DNA of 64,000 bases from a virus: IMG/VR virus record IMGVR_UViG_3300025655_000026, positions 1 through 64,000 of that record, one strand, 5' to 3'. The notes beneath the pieces are model-generated. The model did not search any database. It was not told where the DNA came from and saw only the letters and a list, made by a program, of their open reading frames with translations. Numbering within the stretch: the first letter of the stretch is position 1; each line of letters starts with the position of its first letter. A program made the position numbers and the translations under genes. Positions 8,430 to 17,759 of the stretch are shown here, in pieces.

Positions 8430-10487
8430 ATGAATTCTTCAAATGTGCTTAAAGCAAAAGGAGATAAAACCTTTAGCAGTTTTGATGAATTATATGCTTA
8501 CGAAGCACAAACAGACCCCAATTTGAAAGATAACTTTGCATCTAATGAATTAAAACTTGAGGGTCTAAAACAATATACTCTTTCTAACGAAGATAAAAAA
8601 CAAATAGATAATGCTAGAAAATTCAATAAGCAAATAGATGAATTAAATGATAGTCTAGGTGTTAAAAGAAAAAAAGGAACTGACTATAAAATTTATTCAA
8701 CTACGCCATCTTCTAAAAGTTTATTTCCATTTATTACAAATTCTTATTTATTTGTTGAGTTTTTAAATTTCCTTAACAGTTGTATGACAATGAGAGCGAA
8801 TGAGAAAATCGCTAATTACTTTTCATCTGGTATTTTAAACTACATTAAGATGGCTGAATATGAATCGCCAATTGAAGAAGATAAATATACTCAAGAGGAT
8901 ATAGATAAGGCAAAAGAATTAGAAGAAGAATTGTCTATGATTTGTGAAAAAGCACAAAATTTTGCCCTTAAAAAATATTCAAATATTAATGGATTTAAAG
9001 CAGTATCTTTGGCCTATGAAAAAATGTATAATAAAAAATATCTCACGGCAAAAGATAAGAGATTAAAGGGTTCTGCTATTAAAGATATTATTTATTATTT
9101 GAATACTGATTTAACTCCTAAAGAAGAAATAACTGGAATAATTACTATTATGAAAAAACATAAAATAGACATAGATAATAGAAATAAAATTCTAGAAGAT
9201 TTAGACGAAGCCAATAAAAAAGCATTGGAAGAAGGCAGATTAAAGGGAGAACTAACTCGTAAACTCCAAAGAGAACATAGAAATAAAGAGATGGAGTTAG
9301 CAAAAGAAACGGATTCAGTTAAAATAACAGAATACATGGATTCTCTACCTGAAGGAATTAAAGAAGAAGTTATTGAACAATATAAAGAAATAGTAATACC
9401 ACAGATTAAATCTCGCATTGAAGCAAAAGAAAATAAAGATACACCTTTTAATTCCACAGAAAAGAATGAATTAGAAAAAAGACTTGAAAATTACAAAAAA
9501 ATGCTAGTAGAAACTAAAAATAAATATGATTCCTTTATGAAAGAAAGAAATAAAGAATTGAAAACTATTGAAGATAAAATACAGAATGCAAAAAAAGTAT
9601 TTCAAGAGTGGAGTGAATCAACAGTTGGAAATAGAAAACCAAATGAATATAGTCTCAAAGACCAACAATTAGAAAAAAAATTAGCAGAGTTTAGAAAACA
9701 AATAGATGAAATTAATCAAAAAAATAAAAAAGAGAAAGAAAATTTGTTAGACAAAATAAAAATTACTAAAGAACAAATTAGTTCAACAGAAAATGCTTTA
9801 AAAGAAAAGGGAGATAGTGAGTCATCAATTGATGAATTACAACTTTTTTTGGATGAGTATAATTTTAATTATATGCATTTAGATATTTTACATAGGAAAT
9901 TTATGAATGATTTAGTGGATGAACAATTACAAGATTACACAGATGAAATCAATCAAAAATTTAAAGATATTAAAGAAAGTAAAAAGATGGAGTTTAATCG
10001 CATTGAGAGAGTCAAAGAACAAATTGATTTTTTAGTAGATAATGCAGAAGAAATCATACGAATAGCAAATCTAGTTGATTCAATTAATGCTAATAAAGGA
10101 GAATTATTTATTGAATCCAAAGAGGATGAAGAAATAGATAAGAATAAATTTATAAAACAAGTTAAAGAAGCAAAGGATGCCTACATTGAATCTGGAAATC
10201 ACATTGAAGATATTATAAAATTACTTTCTAAATTGGAAAAAGAATATGAAGAGGTTTCGGATTTCTTAGAAGAAATAACAGAAGATAGCGAATCCGAAGA
10301 AGCAAAAACAGATATTAATGAAATCATAGAAGATATAGATGAGGAAATAAATGATTCCTTAGTTAATAGAGATAGAATTTTTAGAGAAATAAATAGCAAA
10401 ACAAAAGACCTCAATGAAGAAATAGAAACATTAACTCAGTTGATAACAGAAACAAAAAAGATTGGATTTAAAAAATATAAGGAGTGA
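8430..10487 (+). CDS. Large coiled-coil protein, function unknown
   Basis: 685 residues, very rich in Lys, Glu, Asp and Asn, and more AT-rich than its neighbours. The first 200 residues look globular and helical with a hydrophobic patch ('KSLFPFITNSYLFVEFLNF'). The rest is almost continuous heptad-like coiled coil (about 270-670). No signal peptide or membrane segment is evident. GAGGTGA at 8418-8424 sets the ATG. It lies between portal and protease, where other viruses place scaffolding or internal head proteins, so an internal-core or scaffold role is plausible but unproven. Its N-terminus 'MNSSNVLKAKGD' contains only a weak echo of the local tag motif. Confidence 0.75.
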   Translation: MNSSNVLKAKGDKTFSSFDELYAYEAQTDPNLKDNFASNELKLEGLKQYTLSNEDKKQIDNARKFNKQIDELNDSLGVKRKKGTDYKIYSTTPSSKSLFPFITNSYLFVEFLNFLNSCMTMRANEKIANYFSSGILNYIKMAEYESPIEEDKYTQEDIDKAKELEEELSMICEKAQNFALKKYSNINGFKAVSLAYEKMYNKKYLTAKDKRLKGSAIKDIIYYLNTDLTPKEEITGIITIMKKHKIDIDNRNKILEDLDEANKKALEEGRLKGELTRKLQREHRNKEMELAKETDSVKITEYMDSLPEGIKEEVIEQYKEIVIPQIKSRIEAKENKDTPFNSTEKNELEKRLENYKKMLVETKNKYDSFMKERNKELKTIEDKIQNAKKVFQEWSESTVGNRKPNEYSLKDQQLEKKLAEFRKQIDEINQKNKKEKENLLDKIKITKEQISSTENALKEKGDSESSIDELQLFLDEYNFNYMHLDILHRKFMNDLVDEQLQDYTDEINQKFKDIKESKKMEFNRIERVKEQIDFLVDNAEEIIRIANLVDSINANKGELFIESKEDEEIDKNKFIKQVKEAKDAYIESGNHIEDIIKLLSKLEKEYEEVSDFLEEITEDSESEEAKTDINEIIEDIDEEINDSLVNRDRIFREINSKTKDLNEEIETLTQLITETKKIGFKKYKE

Positions 10488-10494
10488 AATAAAC

Positions 10495-10845
10495 ATGGAT
10501 TGGATGAAAGTTCTAAAAGAAGAAATTGTTGAGACTGATGCTGATATTTTATCTTCTCTTGATGATAAACAAAGAAAGCGACTTAAGAAAACACTTCAAT
10601 CAGCCGAACCGACTGAATTTTTCGGTCAAGATTTTACAAAACTCGGAGAACTTATTGAAATTATGAGCGAACTAAATTTAGTTAAAGCCGATAAGAAACT
10701 CAACAAGAAGATGAAATCAATGGATGAACGGAATATTGATATTGTAGCCACCGCTACCAAACTTCGTAAGGAGTATGAATTGTTGTTTAGGCAACTCTAT
10801 GATATGGTCTATCCTAAGAGAATGGAGGATGAAGTAAATGAGTGA
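10495..10845 (+). CDS. Small helical protein with MDWMKVLK N-terminus
   Basis: 116 residues, all-helical by composition, charged. The start ATG at 10495 is supported by GGAGTGA at 10481-10487 and gives 'MDWMKVLKEEIVE', matching the recurrent motif; earlier in-frame starts lie within the preceding gene. The stop overlaps the next gene by eight bases. No known domain. Its position between a coiled-coil protein, another tagged small protein and the ligase points to the head-assembly set. Confidence 0.7.
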   Translation: MDWMKVLKEEIVETDADILSSLDDKQRKRLKKTLQSAEPTEFFGQDFTKLGELIEIMSELNLVKADKKLNKKMKSMDERNIDIVATATKLRKEYELLFRQLYDMVYPKRMEDEVNE

Positions 10846-11083
10846 AGATAATTCAATTAATGAAGACCTGTTAGCCATCGTTAAGGCATTGGCTGATAAG
10901 GTTGAGAGTCTAGAAAAAACAATTTACGCTAAAGATAGTCTTTTGATGAAGGCTGGCTTAGTCGTTACCCAAAGTCCAACTCCAAGCATGAATAGAACTA
11001 TTGGTGGTTCTTCTACCATTAGCGGAGATATTTCTAAAATGGATTGGAGTGATATTCATAAGATGATTAAGGAGTATGAGTAA
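10838..11083 (+). CDS. Small protein with C-terminal MDWSDIHK motif
   Basis: 81 residues. An N-terminal helix with heptad pattern ('LLAIVKALADKVESLEKTI') is followed by a Ser/Thr/Gly-rich linker and the C-terminal 'KMDWSDIHKMIKEYE'. The same kind of C-terminal ending closes the protease-scaffold protein ('SMDWADVHRLVGGNY'). This shared end suggests that both bind the same partner in the prohead. Overlaps its neighbours by a few bases on both sides, consistent with coupled translation. Confidence 0.7.
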   Translation: MSEDNSINEDLLAIVKALADKVESLEKTIYAKDSLLMKAGLVVTQSPTPSMNRTIGGSSTISGDISKMDWSDIHKMIKEYE

Positions 11084-11084
11084 A

Positions 11085-11318
11085 ATGCCTGAAAGAGTAA
11101 CTAAAGAAGAAAGAATGATTAGTCTAGCCATTGAAAAGGCTCGCCTAGCAAAAGAAATGCTACAAGAGGAATCTATTCATGAAAGACTTCCTGTTGAAGA
11201 TGATAGCCAAGAAGTGAAAATCACAAAGCCAAAGAATCTACGAGCAGAAAAAATTCAAAATCAAACTGCTAAAGATGAAGGCTACGGATTGGCTGGAGAA
11301 GTTACAGACAATTCGTGA
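11085..11318 (+). CDS. Small charged hypothetical protein
   Basis: About 77 residues, highly charged, with a helical N-terminal half and a polar C-terminal half. ATG 11085 lies ten bases after AGGAG (11070-11074); the ATG at 11076 is too close to that site. The stop TGA at 11316-11318 overlaps the GTG used by the ligase gene. No recognisable family. Confidence 0.6.
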   Translation: MPERVTKEERMISLAIEKARLAKEMLQEESIHERLPVEDDSQEVKITKPKNLRAEKIQNQTAKDEGYGLAGEVTDNS

Positions 11319-13831
11319 TTTCCATGAAACTCTCTAGCATTGAGAAAGATAAGCAACCTTCGGTTGAAATTCTTCGCCTATTTGAAAAGGTTAGAGTCGC
11401 CTATCTTTCTGCTAATGAAGACCCAAAAGAATATGGTAATCGCTGGAGAAGCGCAGTTAAGTTAATAGAAGAATCATATAATGAATATGATTCTGCTGGA
11501 AAAGAAATGAAAAACTTCGTTGAAGAAAAAGACTTAGAGGATAAGGAAGTAAATAATCCTCAAAGCCAAACTGCTAGAAGAGTATATCAAGGAATAAAGC
11601 AACTAAGATATGCTTCGGAATTAGTAGATGACCCATTTGCTAGAAGATTTAAAGAAAATGTATTAGAAGAACTCTTAGGAAATCCCGAAAGCATGATTAA
11701 ATTCGTTCACTATGCTTTGAGAAGTGATTCTAAATCTTTGCCTAAAGAAGTATGGGCGATAAAAGATATGGGAGAAGACACTTTAACTGATGGACTACAA
11801 GGGCTTGATTTGCAGGAAGAAGATATTGCTCTTTACATCATTGAGCATTATGGTGACGGTAAAGATTCAAAGAAAGTAGAAAAAGAAGTTAAACAGGCTT
11901 TAGATATGTTGGAACTTCTTTATTTCTCAAGATATGATAAAGAAGATTATTCAGCATTAAAAGATATTGAAAAGGCTGAAAAATCAGAAAGTGATTTTAT
12001 AATTCCAAATAAACCAATGTATCGCATTTTTGATATTGATGATATTAATGAACTTAAAGGCTTTAGTGGTAATTGGGTCGTTCAAGAAAAATACGATGGT
12101 ATGAGAGTTCAACTCCATAAGATTGATAATAACATCAAAGTCTTTTCTTACAATGAAAAAGATATTACTGATAAGTGTGAAGATATTGTGAAAGAACTTC
12201 GTGCAAAGAAGTTCGGAGATTGTATTCTTGATGCTGAACTTATTTTATTTGATGGAGATGAAGCCCTACATAGAGCAGATACTATTGCTCATGTTTTCAA
12301 AAATAAATATCCCGATGCTAAACTAAGATGTTCAGTATTTGATATTCTAAGACACGAAGAACAGAATCTAGCAGATGAAGAACTAGAAAAGAGAATTACT
12401 ATTTTGTTCAATAATTATTCGGGTGACTCTACTGATGCTTTGGCTTTCCCATCTAAGAAAGATACTAGAATGGCTGACAACTTAAAAGATATTGAAGAGT
12501 ATGCTAAAGAGATTATGGAAATGCCTACGGCAGAAGGAGTTGTCATTAAAGATGCAACCTCTACTTATTATATCGGCACAAAGAAAAATCCAAAGTGGAT
12601 TAAGTGGAAGAAGTTTGTAGACCTAGATTTGATTGTCCTTGATAAAAAGGAAACAAAATCCAATTTATTCTCTTATAGTCTAGGGGCAGGGCCAGTAAAT
12701 GAGGAAAATAAGTTCACTAAAGAAATTGATGGAATCCTATACTTAGATGTGGGTAAGGCACTCAATACTTCAATTGAAGTTGATGTAGGTGACATTGTAA
12801 GAGTTAAGGTAGATGAAGTAAAACCTAGTGAGGATAGATTTACTGTTTATTCAGCAAAGGTCATTGAAGTTCCCGAAGTAGAATATCCCGATAAGATTGT
12901 TACTTTGGAAATGTTGGCTCAAGATACAAAGAAGTCGCTTAACTATAATGTAGAAGCACTTGAAAAAGGAATTAGAATTACTGACCATATTCACGGAGAG
13001 GCCACCATTATTATGAAAGGTGAATTAGATGGTTTTACTATCTATGGCTTTGAACAAAATAATCTAATGTCTAAAAATGCAATTGCTGATTTGAATGTTT
13101 GGAAAGAGGCGGCAGTTGAAATCATGAAAACTAAAAATAGTGAGATGTTTAATGCTATATTCCAATTCCTTAAAGAAAATGGTGAAAAAGATTTAGCAGA
13201 CATTGATGAATTCTTAAAGAAACAAATTCCTTCTTTATACGAAGATACTGTTGGCTCGGATAAAAAAGAACTTGTAAAGTGGCTTAAAGTTAGAAAAGAT
13301 GATGGGATTCAATTTGTAAATAAAAAATTCCAAGCCGACCCAACAAAAATTCTTTCGGAAGATGAAGATGAATTGAATGGTGAAATTCTAAAACAATACA
13401 AAACTCCCGAAGAATATAGAAAAGGCAACTTTAAGATTTATGACCGTGAAGATGGTAACTTGAATGTTGTTATGTCTTTAGGCGATGAAAAAATCAATTG
13501 GTTTATTGATATTGAAGATAGTGTAGATATTTTTGATTTGTTTGGAAAAGCAGGTAAGTTTCCAGCGAGAGTTGCAGATACTATACAAAGAGATAAGGTC
13601 ATTGATTCGGGAGAAGTGGAATTAGGTATTCAAAGAAATGGCTATCATGAATATTTCTTAGAAGGAAATAAATTCCAAACTAAGTTTCATGTTAGATACC
13701 TTCCCGTTAAAGATAAGAAAATGTGGTTAGCATGGACTGGATATAAGCAAAAACCTGCCAAAATAGAAGGGGATGAGGGTTTATGGAATATAAGAGAAGA
13801 TAAATATGCAAATGCCGAAATACCAAAATAA
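11315..13831 (+). CDS. ATP-dependent DNA ligase in the head operon, with extended C-terminus
   Basis: 838 residues. An N-terminal helical domain of about 230 residues precedes a nucleotidyltransferase core: motif I 'EKYDGMR' with the AMP-accepting lysine, motif III-like 'SVFDILR', motif IV 'EGVVIKD' and motif V 'PKWIKWKK', then an OB-fold with 'DVGDIVRVKVDEV'. These seal nicks by the ligase-adenylate route. After the OB-fold are about 300 extra residues; the last 130 ('NWFIDIEDS...FHVRYLPV...MWLAWTGYK') loosely resemble the 3'-phosphoesterase-type beta-barrel of LigD, a weak call. GTG 11315 overlaps the previous stop; ATG 11324 is an alternative. A second, unrelated-looking ligase sits in the replication block at 56.7-58.2 kb, so this one may serve packaged DNA. 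Confidence 0.85.
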   Translation: MISMKLSSIEKDKQPSVEILRLFEKVRVAYLSANEDPKEYGNRWRSAVKLIEESYNEYDSAGKEMKNFVEEKDLEDKEVNNPQSQTARRVYQGIKQLRYASELVDDPFARRFKENVLEELLGNPESMIKFVHYALRSDSKSLPKEVWAIKDMGEDTLTDGLQGLDLQEEDIALYIIEHYGDGKDSKKVEKEVKQALDMLELLYFSRYDKEDYSALKDIEKAEKSESDFIIPNKPMYRIFDIDDINELKGFSGNWVVQEKYDGMRVQLHKIDNNIKVFSYNEKDITDKCEDIVKELRAKKFGDCILDAELILFDGDEALHRADTIAHVFKNKYPDAKLRCSVFDILRHEEQNLADEELEKRITILFNNYSGDSTDALAFPSKKDTRMADNLKDIEEYAKEIMEMPTAEGVVIKDATSTYYIGTKKNPKWIKWKKFVDLDLIVLDKKETKSNLFSYSLGAGPVNEENKFTKEIDGILYLDVGKALNTSIEVDVGDIVRVKVDEVKPSEDRFTVYSAKVIEVPEVEYPDKIVTLEMLAQDTKKSLNYNVEALEKGIRITDHIHGEATIIMKGELDGFTIYGFEQNNLMSKNAIADLNVWKEAAVEIMKTKNSEMFNAIFQFLKENGEKDLADIDEFLKKQIPSLYEDTVGSDKKELVKWLKVRKDDGIQFVNKKFQADPTKILSEDEDELNGEILKQYKTPEEYRKGNFKIYDREDGNLNVVMSLGDEKINWFIDIEDSVDIFDLFGKAGKFPARVADTIQRDKVIDSGEVELGIQRNGYHEYFLEGNKFQTKFHVRYLPVKDKKMWLAWTGYKQKPAKIEGDEGLWNIREDKYANAEIPK

Positions 13832-13877
13832 CCGTGTAACTTAAATAGTAGATTGTTGAACGAGGAGGATGAAAGCC

Positions 13878-15032
13878 ATGACGCTTATGCTAAAGGCTGA
13901 GAGAAATGATGAATTTCAAATCCTGAAAAGCGATGAACTAATGATTGGAGGATATGCGAGTATTGAAATCGTAGACAAACAAAACGATTTGATTACACTA
14001 AAAGCACTTAACGAAGCAGTTCAAAAATTTATGGAGAAAGATAGATTTAGAAATGTAATGACAAATCACTCAAATGTTCAAGTTGGAGAAGTAGTAAAAT
14101 CATACAGAGATAAAACGGGGAGGATATGGAAAACAGAAGTAGACGATGTGGGCTTCTTTGTTGTAATTAAACTCCGTGATGATATTGAAAAAGCAAAAGA
14201 AATAAATAGAGGTATTCGCAAAGGGTCGTTAAGGTCGTTTAGCATAGGAGGACAAGCGTTACAGAAGGTGAAAAAATCTCATCCCGAATTAGGTGAATAT
14301 AACGAGATTAGTAAACTAGAATTACACGAAGTAACTATATGCGAAAAAGGAATTAACCCCGAAGCGAAGTTTGACATATTAAAACAAGAAAAAGGAAGTG
14401 AAACAATGAGCAAAATGGAAAAAGCATTGGCAGAACTAGACGCACTTATGGCAGAGGTAAACACTTTGCGTAAGGAAGAAATGAACGAAGAAATGGAAAG
14501 CATGGCTATGCCCGAAGAAGAGGAAGAGTCTATGGGATATTCCGATGAGGAAGCAAAGTCTCTTGTTCCAACAGAAGACGGTGCTGGAGTTGAAATCGGT
14601 GAGCCAGCAGACCGTGTTGTGATTGACAACGGAAACCCAACAGGTAGCGATATGCCAGTTGTTAAGGCTTTTAACAACGATGAAGTTTCAACTCTTAACC
14701 TTACAAATGGAAACATTGAGAAGGCTTACGAGGCTTTCCGAGCAGAACAACTTGAGAAGTTGGCTTTCTCACAATTGCAGAAGTCTTTTGAGGCTCGCTT
14801 TGAAAAAGAACTTTCAAGCCGAGAAGATATGCTCGCAAAGCAAAACTATGATGCGGCAACTGAAATTGCTTCTCTTAAAGAAGAATTTAGTGAACTCCGC
14901 AAATCTTTGACTGCTGAAAAAGATGCCATTGTAAAGGCTCAAGAAGCAGTTCGTGCAAACATTCCATCAATGGATGACATTGCCTCAATGGATTGGGCTG
15001 ATGTTCACCGCTTGGTTGGAGGAAATTATTGA
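13878..15032 (+). CDS. Prohead protease fused to scaffold-like domain
   Basis: About 384 residues. The N-terminal 165 residues form an XkdF/HK97-type serine protease: 'GYASIEIVDKQNDLI', then 'TNHSNVQVGEV' with the catalytic His, and 'GSLRSFSIGG' with the nucleophile Ser, ending in 'ELHEVTICEKGINPEA'. The remainder is acidic, helical scaffold-like sequence with a long coiled coil, ending 'SMDWADVHRLVGGNY'. In HK97-like viruses such a protein fills the procapsid, then cleaves itself and the capsid. ATG 13878 follows GAGGAGGA at 13863-13869; the ATG at 13869 overlaps that site. The stop is part of GAGGTGAT before the capsid gene. A TTAAATAG at 13841-13848 could be an archaeal promoter element. 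Confidence 0.9.
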   Translation: MTLMLKAERNDEFQILKSDELMIGGYASIEIVDKQNDLITLKALNEAVQKFMEKDRFRNVMTNHSNVQVGEVVKSYRDKTGRIWKTEVDDVGFFVVIKLRDDIEKAKEINRGIRKGSLRSFSIGGQALQKVKKSHPELGEYNEISKLELHEVTICEKGINPEAKFDILKQEKGSETMSKMEKALAELDALMAEVNTLRKEEMNEEMESMAMPEEEEESMGYSDEEAKSLVPTEDGAGVEIGEPADRVVIDNGNPTGSDMPVVKAFNNDEVSTLNLTNGNIEKAYEAFRAEQLEKLAFSQLQKSFEARFEKELSSREDMLAKQNYDAATEIASLKEEFSELRKSLTAEKDAIVKAQEAVRANIPSMDDIASMDWADVHRLVGGNY

Positions 15033-15041
15033 GGTGATATT

Positions 15042-16343
15042 ATGGGATACATTAACACAATTGCAGATTTAGAAGCACAAAGTTACGGACTGAACATGGC
15101 AGGATATGCTGGAAACGATTTGTTGAAAGCGGCTGGCGGACTAAGTGGGCTACATACTCCCCACGATGGAGCGCAAACCGCACCAACAGGTTATTTGGCT
15201 AACCTTTACAATCAAGTTTATGGCCAAAAAGTTTGGTCAATGTTGAACCGAGAATGCAACGCACTTTCAGTTATCTCAAAGCGACCATACACTTCAAGCG
15301 GTTGGAGAGTTCTAAGTGAGCGACCTGCTGGTGGTTCAAGCGCACAACTTTCAGTTGGAACATCGGGTGCTATTGGTGCTTCCGCAACTTCGGCTGATTT
15401 GATTGGTGGTGTGCCAGAAAATCAAAGCATTGGTAGCGGTGGTCTTCAAGCCATTGCACCAACATATGCTCAACTATACCTTTCTCCAAAGACTGTTGCT
15501 CATCAATTTGAGTTCAGCGAAATTGCTTTGGAAATGGCAAAAATTGATGATGGTATTGGTGACATTAGAGCGCAAATGAGAGAAGACATGGGTAAGCATC
15601 ACGCTGAAATGCAAAACAAGATGTTGGTTATGCCTTTGGAATTCTACGGTGAACCTACCGCTTTGTCTACTCTAGAAGATAACTACACTTCACTTTACAA
15701 AGTTGTTACTTCCACCGCAGAAATTGACATTGCTGATACAGACAACCTTTACTCCGAAGCACAAGGCGATTTGATTAACAACATTTACGGCTCAAACAGA
15801 ACAAGTGCTTCTTTCCTTGATGCTACTGTTGATTACGGTGACGGATATGTTGCGGCAGATGTGCGAAGTCTTACACTTACTCGTCTTAACGCAATGATTC
15901 GTGATTTGAGAATTGAAGGCGGTTCACCAAAGGTTATTTTGACTGGTTACGATACTATTCAAGCATTGGCTGACCTTCTTCAAGCACAAGAGCGATTTAT
16001 GGATAGAAAAGAAATTGTTCCAACTGTGAACGGTGTTCGTGGTGTAAAGGGTCAAGAAGTTGGATTCCGTGTTTCAACTTACTACGATATTCCTTTGATT
16101 CCAGTCAAAGACATGGCTTCAACCACACATTCATCTGTTACTGGTATTTCCGATATGTTGTTCCTTGATACTGACCATTTGTGGCTTTCAGTCATGAAGC
16201 CAACTCAATATCTTGAGGATGGTATTACCAACGGAAACCCATTCGGTGTTGGTCGTCTAGGTAATACTGGACTTTACCGAACCATTGGTGAAGTCGGTTG
16301 TTCATTCTTTAAGGGTCAAGGCAAGATTACGAACCTTCAATGA
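15042..16343 (+). CDS. Major capsid protein, HK97-fold type
   Basis: 433 residues. Placement directly after the protease-scaffold, the length, and alternating strand-rich and helical segments ('QFEFSEIALEMAKIDDG', 'IEGGSPKVILTGYDTIQAL', 'IPLIPVKDMAS', 'DTDHLWLSVMKPTQY') fit an HK97-type capsid subunit. Codon use here is less AT-rich than in the surrounding unknown genes, as is common for highly expressed capsid genes. The start is fixed by GAGGTGAT at 15031-15038. The first 60 residues are low in charge and helical and may be trimmed by the protease during maturation (inference). Confidence 0.88.
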   Translation: MGYINTIADLEAQSYGLNMAGYAGNDLLKAAGGLSGLHTPHDGAQTAPTGYLANLYNQVYGQKVWSMLNRECNALSVISKRPYTSSGWRVLSERPAGGSSAQLSVGTSGAIGASATSADLIGGVPENQSIGSGGLQAIAPTYAQLYLSPKTVAHQFEFSEIALEMAKIDDGIGDIRAQMREDMGKHHAEMQNKMLVMPLEFYGEPTALSTLEDNYTSLYKVVTSTAEIDIADTDNLYSEAQGDLINNIYGSNRTSASFLDATVDYGDGYVAADVRSLTLTRLNAMIRDLRIEGGSPKVILTGYDTIQALADLLQAQERFMDRKEIVPTVNGVRGVKGQEVGFRVSTYYDIPLIPVKDMASTTHSSVTGISDMLFLDTDHLWLSVMKPTQYLEDGITNGNPFGVGRLGNTGLYRTIGEVGCSFFKGQGKITNLQ

Positions 16344-16353
16344 GGTGATTTAA

Positions 16354-16620
16354 GTGGCTTTTTCATATACAGTTACTTCAAACACCGTGTTTGGTAATAA
16401 GCGAATTGTCTTTGGAAGTTTCACCAATGGCGTAAGTGATACTGGCGGAGAAGTTGCTACTGGTCTAAAAACAGTAGATTTCTTCATTCCTATCGGTAGT
16501 AGCCTACCTCTAACGGCTCAAATCAATGAAACTTTCCCTCTTTCTAGCGGGAATGTTACGATTGTTACTGACCCTGATTTAGACGGATATTGGATGGCTA
16601 TTGGCGACGGTTTGGTTTGA
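16354..16620 (+). CDS. Small beta-rich virion protein after capsid gene
   Basis: 88 residues, mostly beta, with 'VFGNKRIVFGSFT' near the start and 'DTGGEVATGLKTVDFF' in the middle. Small proteins with this pattern are common next to phage capsid genes and may be decoration or structural proteins; the exact role is not known. GTG start, preceded by TGAGGTGATTT, in which the capsid stop is embedded. Likely abundant virion component. Confidence 0.7.
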   Translation: MAFSYTVTSNTVFGNKRIVFGSFTNGVSDTGGEVATGLKTVDFFIPIGSSLPLTAQINETFPLSSGNVTIVTDPDLDGYWMAIGDGLV

Positions 16621-16629
16621 GGGATTTTT

Positions 16630-16971
16630 TTGGCTTACATGGAAATCTCTGAATCATCACCATTAAGAAGATTCAAGTGCAATATTCGCTTTACAGAAGT
16701 TTCTGTGGTGAAGGGGGAAAGAGTAGAAGTTCCTAATGATTGGGCTATTTCTGCTTTGAGTCATAACGACCTTCTTTTCTCCTTCACCGCAGAAGATGAA
16801 GCATTCTTCAAGGGATTGAACGAGGCTCGCATTGCTTTAATTAACAGACAAGTGGAAGAAGAAATTCTTTCCCCAAAGGATGCGATTGCTTTATTCATTC
16901 CAAAGAAGTCTAAGCCAATTTCTGTTCCTAAAGCAACACCTGCTAAGAAGTCTAAGGCAAAGAAAGAGTAA
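16630..16971 (+). CDS. Small virion-region protein with Lys-rich tail
   Basis: 113 residues. The first 90 are a mixed alpha/beta domain ('RFKCNIRFTEVSVVKGERVEVP'), and the last 20 form a Pro/Ala/Lys-rich basic tail (PKATPAKKSKAKKE) resembling histone-tail composition. TTG start at 16630 after GAGGGA. A basic flexible tail could touch DNA or the acidic capsid interior. No family recognised. Confidence 0.6.
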   Translation: MAYMEISESSPLRRFKCNIRFTEVSVVKGERVEVPNDWAISALSHNDLLFSFTAEDEAFFKGLNEARIALINRQVEEEILSPKDAIALFIPKKSKPISVPKATPAKKSKAKKE

Positions 16972-17042
16972 TCTTTCAGCCATAGATTTTGGAATTGAAT
17001 TAAATAGGTGAACACATAAGGACATAAACAGGGGAACTTAGT

Positions 17043-17336
17043 ATGGGGTTTGCTGGTGGTTGTAGAACAAGTGGAGTATTGACTGCGAGTGCAGTTGTCA
17101 CAAAGGGTAGAGCATTATTGGTTAGTGTTCATGCTTGTGAAGTTGGCGGAACTACACCCGTTACAATTAAAATCTACGATGGCACTTCATCAAGTGGAAA
17201 AGAAATTGCTAGGCTAAATATTGCCGCAGGTCAAACAATTGAGTTTGATATGCATGGTGTTATTTGCGACAATGGAATTTACTTTGAAGAAGTTGCGGCA
17301 GGTGGAGATTCAGCAGTCTCTATTGAGTTTGCTTGA
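17043..17336 (+). CDS. Small beta-sandwich-like virion protein
   Basis: 97 residues, Gly/Ala/Val-rich, composed of predicted beta strands ('VTIKIYDGTSSSGKEIARL', 'GQTIEFDMHGVICDNGIYFEEV'). The pattern is typical of small jelly-roll or beta-sandwich decoration proteins of phages. A gap of about 70 bases upstream contains GAATTAAATAGG (16996-17007), similar to the TTAAATAG before the protease gene and possibly an archaeal TATA-type element. A GGGGAA lies upstream of the ATG. Confidence 0.65.
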   Translation: MGFAGGCRTSGVLTASAVVTKGRALLVSVHACEVGGTTPVTIKIYDGTSSSGKEIARLNIAAGQTIEFDMHGVICDNGIYFEEVAAGGDSAVSIEFA

Positions 17337-17345
17337 GGCGTTATT

Positions 17346-17750
17346 ATGGCGGCATTGAATCACGATACTAGACTAGTTATGACTATTCTTTTTGTTGGAA
17401 CACTTAGCGGAGCGAATGTATTCTTTTATGCTCAATACGGAACAGGATTTCCTTATGGGCCGATGACGCATTCTGTTCTCTTTGGGCTAGGAACAATTGG
17501 TTCTATTATGGTCATGAAAGCCGTCTTTGATTTGGCTCTCAATGATAAAATTGAACTATGGCTTCTTGATAGAAAGATTTCAGCATATTGGGCTAGAAAG
17601 GCTAGAGATGCTGAACAGCGAACTAAATTAGTAGAAAGCGCAAAGCAATACTCTAACAACTTCGGTTCTTCTCCATTCCAACAACCTCAAATGCTAAGTC
17701 AAGAAGATTCCAATTCAGTTGGAAATGAATTTTTGATTGGGCTACAATGA
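17346..17750 (+). CDS. Small membrane protein with two transmembrane segments
   Basis: 134 residues. Two hydrophobic helices are visible, about residues 10-30 ('MTILFVGTLSGANVFFYA') and 42-65 ('SVLFGLGTIGSIMVMKAVF'), followed by a charged helix and a Gln/Ser-rich soluble tail. It begins the cassette of two membrane proteins and a small GTPase. The short spacing between the genes implies joint expression. In tailed viruses membrane proteins in the late region often act in lysis or egress, but nothing here resembles a known holin strongly enough to name it. Confidence 0.7.
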   Translation: MAALNHDTRLVMTILFVGTLSGANVFFYAQYGTGFPYGPMTHSVLFGLGTIGSIMVMKAVFDLALNDKIELWLLDRKISAYWARKARDAEQRTKLVESAKQYSNNFGSSPFQQPQMLSQEDSNSVGNEFLIGLQ

Positions 17751-17759
17751 GGGTTATGA

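Noticed and set aside
13878-15032. Long antisense frames across structural genes (for example about 14279-14716, 38403-38789)
   Set aside because: They oppose strongly recognised genes, have atypical residue composition and no ribosome sites, and are shadows of codon bias.
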